From Undaria pinnatifida (taxonomy: Eukaryota; Sar; Phaeophyceae; Laminariales; Alariaceae): a stretch of DNA of 64,000 bases. The DNA lies in the NCBI GenBank assembly GCA_012845835.1, contig JABAKD010000029.1:14064392-14128391 (forward strand), written 5' to 3'. The notes under the pieces are model-generated. The model was not told the DNA's origin. It saw only the letters and a program-made list of their open reading frames with translations, and did not search any database. A program made the position numbers and the translations under genes. Every line of letters starts with the position of its first letter. The first letter of the stretch is position 1. Positions 19,901 to 28,226 of this stretch are shown piece by piece.

Positions 19901-20568
19901 TGTCTCTGTTTAATCCTCCCTTTTTCTCTCTGCTCTGTTCGTCGAACGACAAGTCATTGATTATTCGCACCTTGTGTGTCACGACGGCCGCCAATGGAGA
20001 GACTCCTAGCTTCGGGATTTCGTGCGCGGCTGATTTTAGTATCACTAAATATTTTTTTGATGTCTTACGTCTTCCCCAATTTTCTTCCACACTTCTGGCA
20101 GTTGCTTGGTGACGCCGCGGTGATTTCCGCACTGTAACACGCGCTCAAGATCAGCGCCCCTCGTGACCGCGTTCACCGGTACACCTCCTGTGACTATCGA
20201 GACTAGCTCGTCCATTGCCCCGAAGCCTTTCAAGTCTCTGAATTATCGTTATATGTGTGTGGGGTCTATCGGCGGTGCTACCAGGGATCCTCCTACTGCT
20301 CGTGCTACGTCTCCCACGACTCCCCTGTCATCTCGCATCATGGTTGTGAAAATGTGCGCTAGCTTGTACAGGACATGTTCTCGTTCTTGTGCCTCGCGGT
20401 CATATTTTCGAAGTCTTTCTTTTTCTGCGTGCCATTGCTGTACCATGCGTTCTGTTCTATTTCGCTGAGCGACACAACATAAGCAAGCCGCGAGCGTGCT
20501 GACACGCTACTCTCCCGCGAATCGACCGGAACGAACATGCTATTTTCTGGTTGGTGCACGGACGGCTC

Positions 20569-20826
20569 GTACCGTTCGTGCCACTCTGTCTGATCTGCAC
20601 TGTGCCTGTGCTCACACCTTAGCGGTGGGGGTGGTGCCGCCTCATTCTGGTGGGGGGTACCCAACGGCATCTTCTGTACTGCTGTGTGGGCTTGCCCGTA
20701 CCGTTCGTGCTACTCTGTCTGCTCTACACTGTGTCTGTGCTCCCACCTTAGCGGTGGATGTGGTGCCGCCCCATACTGGTGGGGGGTACCCATCGGCATC
20801 TTCTGTGTGGGGATTTTGCTGTACTG
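20569..20826 (+). repeat. Two tandem copies of a 129-bp unit inside the DIRS element
   Basis: Copies start at GTACCGTTCGTG (20,569 and 20,698) and share CACCTTAGCGGTGG and GGTGGGGGGTACCCA. The period is 43 codons long. Confidence 0.85.
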
Positions 20827-22283
20827 AATGGGTGAACGGCCCTTCTGATTTGAGCTTTCTGCGTGAACGATCTTGATTCGATCCGCATGAAAATGGGGTA
20901 AACTGGCCCTCTGCTCCAGCTGGTTTGCACTCTGGTGTGAGTCTTCCGAGAAGCCGACACTGTCTCGGTTTTCGAGGGGGAAATCTGCAGACCCTCTGCT
21001 CACACCAAGCCTGCTGTGCTGAATCTTCTGCGACCTCGGTTTCCCGATTCGACAGCAAGTCTGGGGAAATCTGCACCTCTGTTCAGACTTAAAGATCGAG
21101 TCGTCGTTATACTGGCAGGTCAAACTCTTCCCTTCGTCCCTTTTATCAAGTACTCCCTTCTTCTGGTTTGTCACTGCTGCGTACTGGTACGCGGTACTGT
21201 GCCGACAATCTGATTTCTGAGGTTTGGTGTCTTGCTGTTTCTGCGTACACTCTGCTTCAAACGTTCTGCTGTTTGACTCCCAGCAATTTTTTCTCGGACT
21301 CTGACTCTCACCGGCGACACCGATCCGGGAGTGGGTGCGTGGAGGAATCCCATGTACCTCCTGGCGTTCGCGAATGCTATCCATTGTTCTTGCGCCCCTG
21401 CCCCCCCTTCGGTCGGCCCTGCCTGATGGCAGGGCCCGTACTGTCAGTTGCTGCCAGAGCCTCGTCCCGCTCCTCCCCCCCCGGGGGCTTCCCCCCTGCC
21501 TGCTCCGGTGAAGCTTCGACTGTAGCGCGCGACGCTCGGTGGGCGCTGCCGTCCGCCTACCCCTCCTGATCCCATATTTCCCCTGCTGCGGCTGCTTGCT
21601 GCGACTGCGGCTGTTGCGGCGGCGGCGGGAGAGGCGGTGGCGGTGGCGGGAGGGCTTGCTGCGGCTGCGGCTGCTGCTGCGTGGGGACTTGGTGGGCAAA
21701 CAGGCAGTTCACCCGCGGGCACGGGACCCCACGCCACGCGTAATTACACACCCCGGGTGGAGTAGAGCGGTCCTGCATGCGGACCTTGAATGATGCGGGC
21801 AACCCGCCGCCGCCGACCCGACCTTGCGTAGGGGCCATACGCTGGCCCCCCGCGCCTGGGGCTCCCTTGCTTTCGCCCCCGACCGAGCCTGCTGCCTTGT
21901 CGGAGGGCTGCCCCGCCTTCCTCCACCAGCTCCCACAGCCGCGTGAAGGTCGGCGTGAGCATGGCTACCCCGTACCGGCGGGGGCGGCGGCGTACGGGTG
22001 TTTCCGGAAGAGCACCCCTCCATGCGTCGCGAGTGCAGTCATCACGTCTTTCAGGCCGCCGTTCATTGCTTTGAGTAGCAGCTCGCGGACCTTGGCCGAG
22101 TGCGGGCTAAGGTTGCTGAAATGGCGCCGGAGGTGGACCTCCACCGACTTCTGCATTGCTTCCAACTCGGCCCGCAAGTTGGCTCACCCTGCCTTTCCAG
22201 ACCGTGTGCGCTCCCTCCATGCCATATTCGAGGGTTTCCATGAAAGCCGCGACGAACGCGGGGAAATGAACGCCGTCAGGCAT

Positions 22284-22469
22284 CGCCAGGGGCGTCTCGC
22301 CTGCTGGCACTGGAGGGAAGAAGTCTTGGACCGCGAGTTCAGAATCGCCAGGGGCGTCTCGCCTGCTGGCACTGGAGGGAAGAAGTCTTGGACCACGAGT
22401 TCAGAATCGCCAGGGGCGTCTCGCCTGCTGGCACTGGAGGGAAGAAGTCTTCGACCGCGAGTTCAGACA
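22284..22469 (+). repeat. Three tandem copies of a 62-bp unit inside the DIRS element
   Basis: Units start at 22,284, 22,346 and 22,408 with CGCCAGGGGCGTCTCGCCTG and are nearly identical, so this is a young local amplification within an older element. Confidence 0.95.
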
Positions 22470-22964
22470 AAGCCTTAAGTTGCGTGATGGCCTTTTCAGA
22501 GACGTGGGCCACCTCGTCGAGCACCAGGAGGAGGAGGGCACGATTGACGTCCTCCGGCATGTTATAACCTCCGCGGGCGATGAAGAATTTTGATCCTTCT
22601 GTGGCACGCCAAAGGTCAGCGGGCCTGTTTTGCGTTGGCCTTGACTCCCGCAGTAACCGCAGCCTGCTGGAGGGCGTCTTGAGGCGCAGGGGGCTGCTGC
22701 CCTCCCATCACCCCTCCCGCCCATGGGGCCATCAAGCCTCCCAGGGGTGCACAGCCTAGGGGCTGGGCGGCCACCGGCTGCTTCTGTGCTGCTGCTGTAG
22801 TAGTGGAACGGAGGAAACTTGATATTACATGATGTTTTTGCTTTGGTGGTATAGACTAACTCTATTATACCAAAAGAGTAGTGCTTTCTGATTATCGCGT
22901 AACACAATACGAGTAATACTATGTACGGCAGGTACTTATTGTGCGCTTTTTGTATGTCCTTTGT

Positions 22965-23400
22965 ATCCGAGGACGAACGCCCGAATGGGTAGGGTGGACC
23001 GCAACTGGACCAGCTTCAGCGGGAGGCTGTTCTCTCATGGCCGGGGGTTTTGTTGGTGGGTGAGCTTGCGCAAGTCCCACACTACCCGGAATTTTGCCAA
23101 TCCGGGTGGCTATCTCCACCGCACCTGACCCTCAGGGGACAGGTCCGGTCGACATACTCACGCATCCATATACTACCAACGGCAGCTTGCGCTGCCGGAG
23201 TAGTAACGGGGACCGCCGGTAGGGACAGCTTACGCTATCGCTATAGAGGGAACCGAAGGAGACGCCAGCTACGTAGCGCTGGATTGCGAATGTAATCGAG
23301 TTCAATCGACACACGACGTGCATGAGAATACGTGGAATAAGTGTGGTGATTAACCTTATTTTTGCCCCCATCCGCCGGAGGATAAAAAAAACAGAAAGTC
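22965..23400 (+). mobile_element. SINE-like poly(A)-tailed retroposon, longest copy
   Basis: About 430 bp ending in CATCCGCCGGAGGAT followed by an A-run. The same 3' end recurs at 24.83, 38.85 and 63.24 kb, and the body recurs at 37.3 kb (ACGCCCGARTGGGTAGG, GGTGGCTATCTCCACC, GACCGCCGGTAGGGACAGC, CGACACACGACG). A fixed 3' end, an A-tail and variable 5' truncation are the marks of target-primed retroposition. The CATCC...GGATA segment can fold into a small 3' hairpin. No convincing tRNA- or 5S-like head was found, so it could instead be a LINE 3' fragment. Confidence 0.65.
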
Positions 23401-23924
23401 CTTTATAAAAAATATACCCTGGTACCTGGTATATGTTAATATAAGTGATTGGATTACTATAAGATGGTGTCACCTGAGTTATAGACAACCACATTATTAG
23501 AGACCTTGGCCCTTTTAGGAACCTGCCGTATGTGATATTGTATGCTATATTCCGGAATATTCCCTCAACCAGGCCTAGCTCTTTGTGAGATAAGCATATG
23601 AATGGAAGACAACCATTTAGAACAGCCATTTAGAAACGTGGTTTACAACAATGAGTTATAATAGCTTCGCGGCGTGTGATCATACGAGTGTATCATACAC
23701 GGATCGGGTAGTTGGCCGTAAGATAGAACATTCGACATGCGCAACCATGTGGTATCACCATTGACGACTATTCGATAGTGGACTTGTGTGGCAAGCTCGC
23801 GAAATATTTGTGTTCTTATCACACACATATTTACCATTTCGACTAAAATATACAATATCCTCAAGAGAACAGCCACACAGCAGTAATACACCAGAATACG
23901 CGCAATCGCCGATCGGAGTATATT

Positions 23925-23992
23925 ACACGCACAGCTTGCGAATATGATGAGTTTCGACGAAATCTTCGATCTCATAGCTGGAGGAGAATAGA
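23925..23992 (+). repeat. MSFDE repeat, partial copy
   Basis: Contains GATCGGAGTATATTACACG and the mini-ORF MMSFDEIFDLIAG of the repeat seen fully at 24,583-24,815. Confidence 0.7.
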
Positions 23993-23999
23993 CTAGTCT

Positions 24000-24580
24000 A
24001 TATATATAATTTGGAAAAGGAAGCACAGGTAGATGTGTTAAAATTGCGGTAAACAACCTTGCCAACCCATTACGTAGGGTATTTCGTACATACCGTCTGC
24101 ATGATCGCCTCCCAACCTATGCCAAGCGAAGTATTACTAACGAGGTAACGTAATTGAGCGCGTGTATACCAAGTATGACTAATGAGGTAACGTAATTGAG
24201 CACATGTATACCAAGCGTTCCTTTAAAACTGACGATTCGCATCCCTCCCTCTAATGCTCAATGGCGGAGACAGCACATGGCCACATACATCACCTCGCAT
24301 GCTGTATTTGGCAATACGTATCTCTTTCGTATAACTAGCGATGTCGATAATAATGGTAACTGTATGATGATGGTGACAAACAGTGCATGACCACATCACG
24401 TCGCCGGTTGCATTTGACAATACGTACGATCGTATCTCTTTCTTATAATTAGCGATGTCAGAAAATAATGGTACCTACAAATATTCTATAAAATATTCTA
24501 GCTTTCGATCCATGTATCATACAACAACAAATTATGAAGATTTAACACGTTATTTACTACACTTAAACACTGGGTTGCAT
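24000..24580. other. AT-rich intergenic sequence with short internal duplications
   Basis: Two short duplications are visible: AGGTAACGTAATTGAGC at about 24,144 and 24,185, and CGTATCTCTTTC at about 24,318 and 24,431. No gene seen. Confidence 0.4.
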
Positions 24581-24582
24581 GC

Positions 24583-24815
24583 TGTCAGATTTTGTCCCCC
24601 TCAAGAACGGGTTTTATAGTTTCCGCGCACAGACTGACTAAAATCATCCTGTTGACCCTGATAGCTACACTGTAGTTGTAAGGGGAGTCGCCGACCTATA
24701 TCCTTAATGAGGACACACAACTCGTAATGCCCGCGATCGGAGTATCACACACAGCTTGCAAAGATGAGTTTCGACGAAATCTTCGATCTCACAGCTGGAG
24801 TGTATTTTCATTTTT
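24583..24815 (+). repeat. MSFDE repeat, left arm
   Basis: Starts at CTGTCAGATTTTGTCCCCCT and ends with the open stretch MSFDEIFDLTAGV at 24,765-24,805. Matches copies at 25.9, 40.4, 53.7 and 59.8 kb. Confidence 0.85.
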
Positions 24816-24827
24816 TATAATATATAA

Positions 24828-24897
24828 AATACGCGGAAGTGTGGTGAGCTAAAGCTTTATTTTTCCCCATCCGCCGGAGGATAAAAAAAAAAAAAAA
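24828..24897 (+). mobile_element. SINE-like retroposon, 5'-truncated copy
   Basis: Only the last 65-70 bases of the family (GGAAGTGTGGTGAGCTAAAG to CCGGAGGATA) plus an A17 tail, abutting the MSFDE repeat. Confidence 0.7.
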
Positions 24898-25485
24898 AAT
24901 CCATATATTTATTACGAGTAACTTGATATAATTAATACGTAGAATATCAAAATATTATGCGATCGATACAATAAATGTGTGTTGTGAGTTCGTCACTTTA
25001 AAGCAATCTTTCCACCGATCAATCTACATCAAGCACAGTTTACATGGTCTGGCTTGATTATGTGTTCTCGTATTCAGTACGCTAGCAATGCCCCCTGCTT
25101 TACCATGATTAATTATTAATCGCAATTGTTTAGTTTATTCTGTCTCACGGCAGTCTTAATAATTTGTATCTCTCTGTAGAGGATGAAGAGTATGAACGGA
25201 AACTGCTTGGTTGGGTTTACAGGTAGAACTATGAACTATCGGTTTTGATGTGAAGACAACACAAACACATCCAGCACAACCGGTGTCCGTGCTGACGCCT
25301 CAAAAAAATCTGAAACATGAATAATGAGGAAAAAACAAAAAAAAAGACAAAAAAACAGTTGAAGAGGGAAACAGGACGGCACGACAAAACGAAGCACGAC
25401 AGACAGCCAGCAACTATCGTGGCAACACAGCAACCACAACCAGATGAGACGCGATCTAGCCAATATCAATGATACCAGAGGTATG

Positions 25486-25602
25486 TGTGTGTTCTTCACA
25501 TTAAACCGTTCTTCTACTCGTCGACATCCAGCACACCCAGTGTCCGTACTGATTCTTCACCCTAGAAAGATCAGCTCTGTGGTCACAAGCTAGGACACAG
25601 AG
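25486..25602 (+). repeat. Dispersed repeat, uninterrupted copy (empty site of the 30.7-kb TRIM)
   Basis: Shares CTCGTCGACATCCAGCACAC and CTGTGGTCACAAGCTA with 30,608-30,720, but here continues straight through AGCTAGGACACAGAG without an insertion. Confidence 0.85.
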
Positions 25603-25711
25603 ATAATGCATCGTAATGCATTCGACAACGCAATGTCATGCCCTAGTACTGGGTACGACAGGCACAACATACATACGTCAGCAACAGAAATACGTTGGAA
25701 GAGAGAATACG

Positions 25712-25815
25712 AAATAAACAAAAACAAAAACAAGAACAAAAACAAAATAATAATAAGAAAACAAATAAAAAACAAGGATAAAAATAAAACAAAAATGAAA
25801 CAAACAAAATGAAAT
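25712..25815 (+). repeat. A-rich simple sequence (AAAAC/AAAAT type)
   Basis: About 100 bases of loosely repeated AACAAAAAC and AATAAAA; the complementary strand gives a spurious Phe/Leu-rich ORF. Confidence 0.9.
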
Positions 25816-25854
25816 ATGTATGCAGCAAGAATTGACGGCTCTTTTAATAATATA

Positions 25855-26050
25855 AAAATGAAAAACATTCCAGCTGTGAGATCGAATATTTTGTCGAAAC
25901 TCATCTTTGCATACTCCGATCGCGCGTATTACGGGTTGTGTATCCTCATTTAGGACATAGGTCGGCGACTCCCCCTGCAACAACAGCAGTGTAGCTATCA
26001 GGGTCAACAGGGTGATCTTACGTAGTCAGTCTGTGCGCGGAAACTATGAA
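25855..26050 (-). repeat. MSFDE repeat, right arm
   Basis: Reverse copy with mini-ORF MSFDKIFDLTAG, ending at GTCAGTCTGTGCGCGGAAAC. Confidence 0.8.
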
Positions 26051-26559
26051 ACACAATATTATATTATACTGGGGATTCTAAGAAGCTTGGGCAAGGACAC
26101 TGGTTGTTGTGCTGGATATGTGTGTTGTCTTCACACATTATTGTTAAACCGTTCTTGCTACCCAACGACATCGGTATGTTCTGTGATGGTACTCCGAGTG
26201 GGGAATGCGTGGTTGGTCGATGTTGGGAAGCGTGCCCCTCATGGGTTCCGGTGTCTTTGGTTGGTCTCTCCTCATGGCTCGATGGATAGACTATAAGCTT
26301 ATACGCATTAGTCTATAGCCCTATATACACGACTAAAATACAGCCATAACAGGGCTGCACGGTAGCGCAAGGGTAGTGCTGGATAGTGAGATGAGGGGCG
26401 TCCTGCTTGTCCCATCATCGTCACCTACATTATCGCCCATCTATCATGAGTGTGATGTTAAGATACGGCCTCGAAAGGCCTGTAGGTATCCGAATTTGAG
26501 GTCATTTGGATGGGTTTCGTATGATAAGGTTGGCGGTTTATATTCGGGGAAGTTAGGAA

Positions 26560-26589
26560 TGAGATCGGAGGCACGTGCCTCCGATCTCA
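26560..26589. repeat. 30-bp perfect palindrome in the left LTR
   Basis: Symmetric about CACGTG, with arms TGAGATCGGAGGCAC and its complement. Repeated in the right LTR at 27,161-27,190. Confidence 0.95.
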
Positions 26590-27160
26590 GAAGCTATCCC
26601 GGGCTCTGGTGGAAACGAATAAAGCTACATCTCTACGAAGGAACGCGAGTGAGTACTCTCCGAGGACCTGCTCAATTGGCAGACCTGCAGGGGGCACTCT
26701 GTGTCCTCCACCTTTAATTTAACATATGGCGTCGACGGCAGGACGTCGCCATAGTACCTTTTCTGTGGTTGGTTAACCGTAGAGCTTGTCCTGCCCCTCC
26801 GAGCCTTTTCTGCCCCCCCCGCCACACCGGCGGCATACGGCAGGTTTTTGATGGGTGACTATTGCCTTGCTGTAGGGTCTGCTTTTCTTTCTACTGTTTT
26901 TCTTCGCGTGTTCCTGGCTCCATCGTAGCCAGACGGTTAGAGGTGTGGGAGTGGGGTTTGAGGAGCTGCATCTTCGACTCATGGCCTGGTTCGTAGAACC
27001 GGAGTTTCCCCGAATCTCCCATATTTCTGCATATGCGACTCATCAGGGTGGGACGGTGTTAAGATGCGGCCTCGAAAGGCCTGTAGGTATCCGAATTTGA
27101 GATCATTTGGATGGGTTTCATATGATAAGGTTGGCGGTTTATATTCGGGGAAGTTAGGAA

Positions 27161-27190
27161 TGAGATCGGAGGCACGTGCCTCCGATCTCA
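27161..27190. repeat. 30-bp perfect palindrome in the right LTR
   Basis: Same palindrome as at 26,560-26,589, unaltered although the flanking LTR sequence differs. Confidence 0.95.
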
Positions 27191-27417
27191 TCCCGGGCTC
27201 AGGTGGAAACGTATAAAGCTACATCTCTACGAAGGAACAAAAGTGAGTACTCTCCGAGGACCTGCTCAATTGGCAGACCTGCAGGGGGCACTCTGTGTCC
27301 TCCACCTTTAATTTAACATGTGACGTCTAATATCACGTGGTTTCACCTAAACCATGACATGGTTTCACGTCGAACCTGTAAACTATCCTCCTACGGAGGG
27401 CGCGCCATTACATTGTA

Positions 27418-27418
27418 G

Positions 27419-27459
<41 letters not shown>

Positions 27460-27487
27460 GCTGTTGTTGTTATTGTTGTTGTTGTTC
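27418..27487 (+). repeat. (GTT)n microsatellite, LINE tail
   Basis: About 23 GTT units with two variants; on the LINE strand this is an (AAC)n 3' tail. Confidence 0.9.
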
Positions 27488-27817
27488 TCGCATAACCAAG
27501 TCCGTGGTCACAGGACAGGCCCCAGTCACCAGTCACTCTGGAGGTGAGGAACACCCCAGGGAGAAACACAAACAAACCAAAGGTGATACACGCATATATC
27601 ACAGCTGACGCAATTCATGCCTCCACCAGAAACATATAAAAGTGAAATCGGGAGTCAGTCTACAATGTGCCAGGTCCATACTGGTGCATACGTCTCACTA
27701 CTTGCGCCAAGAAACACCGACCATACCGCTTGCCACCCAAGAAAGACTATCACATATATATTGCCCGTAGTACCTATCACTACGCATACGCACGACGGAC
27801 GCAAGTCATTTGGAATA

Positions 27818-27972
27818 AAGAAACAAAGAAAAGGAAATAAGATGAAGGAAAAGAAAAGAAAAGACAAGAAAGAAAAAAAACGAAGACGAAAGGAAAGAAA
27901 AAAAAAAGACGAGAAAAGCAAGAAAATAGACAAGACAAGAAGAGGAAGCAAGGAAAGGAAAAGAGAAAAAAA
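27818..27972 (+). repeat. Purine tract, GA-rich, about 155 bp
   Basis: Almost only A and G (AAGAAAAGAAAAGACAAGAA-like). It lies between the LINE ORF and its tail, within the segment absent from LINE copy 2. Confidence 0.9.
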
Positions 27973-28159
27973 TGTCATACTAGCAGACACTAGGAACCGA
28001 CTACAGACGGCAGTGGGCCCATAGAGGGTATCAAGTGCATCATCAATGGCACTGGGGAGAGAACGCAACATGGCGAAGAAGTCAGGGCGGTCTTACGCTA
28101 TCTTGTGACGGACATTGGAAGGCCCATCAATTTCAAGACGATGATGGCCAGACCCAGAC

Positions 28160-28226
28160 TTCAGTCTCTTGGGCATGACGCCCCCCCTCCCCCCCTCCCC
28201 CCCCCCCCCCTCCCCCCCTCCCCCCG
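28160..28226 (+). repeat. C-rich run
   Basis: C-tracts broken by single T bases next to the LINE ORF end; the other strand is a G-run with quadruplex potential. Confidence 0.9.

Larger units (their letters stand above)
17000..22900 (-). mobile_element. DIRS-type tyrosine-recombinase retroelement, decayed
   Basis: Read on the minus strand, the parts appear in the usual order. A gag-like low-complexity region with a CCCH finger-like motif (CNYAWRGVPCPRVNCLFAH) lies around 21.5-22.8 kb. Reverse transcriptase follows at about 18.9-20.2 kb, with VRIINDLSFD and the catalytic YVDD. RNase H lies at about 18.3-18.8 kb, with MRGDNMAAVSWI and NTLADGISR. A tyrosine recombinase lies at about 17.0-17.95 kb, with FLLCRASEL and FVLHSGRIGRG followed by GRWKSLAFMTYVR. 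RT plus a tyrosine recombinase in place of a DDE integrase is diagnostic of the DIRS order. I see no methyltransferase domain. The element is broken in roughly half a dozen or more places, so it is a fossil of moderate age. Its terminal repeats were not delimited, so the ends are approximate. Confidence 0.85.
24583..26050. mobile_element. Element with long inverted ends of the MSFDE repeat
   Basis: The MSFDE repeat lies at 24,583-24,815 reading right and again at 25,855-26,050 reading left, so both copies face inward around about 1 kb of AT-rich non-coding DNA. Shared blocks: TTTCCGCGCACAGACTGAC, TGTTGACCCTGATAGCTAC, GTCGGCGACTCC and ATGAGTTTCGACRAAAT. No transposase is present, so it would be a non-autonomous or fold-back element. 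The arms differ near the outer end, so limits are approximate. Two independent insertions in opposite orientation are the alternative. Confidence 0.5.
26456..27318 (+). mobile_element. TRIM-type short LTR element
   Basis: Two direct repeats of about 265 bp, 26,456-26,723 and 27,057-27,318, each start TGTTA and end TAACA and flank 333 bp of non-coding DNA. A 5-bp target duplication TGTGA lies at 26,451-26,455 and 27,319-27,323. A primer-binding-like site TGGCGTCGACGGCAGGA follows the left LTR by two bases and resembles the complement of a tRNA-Ser 3' end. A purine-rich AGGGTGGGACGG precedes the right LTR. No gag or pol. The LTRs differ at about ten places by eye (roughly 4%), so the insertion is not new. 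It looks structurally whole for a non-autonomous element. Confidence 0.85.

Noticed and set aside
22284-22469. Regular tandem repeats resembling a CRISPR array
   Set aside because: The units are contiguous with no unique spacers, and the genome is eukaryotic.
26349-26400. tRNA-like GGTAGCGCAAGGGTAGTGC
   Set aside because: Resembles an A box, but no B box or T arm follows within 100 bases.
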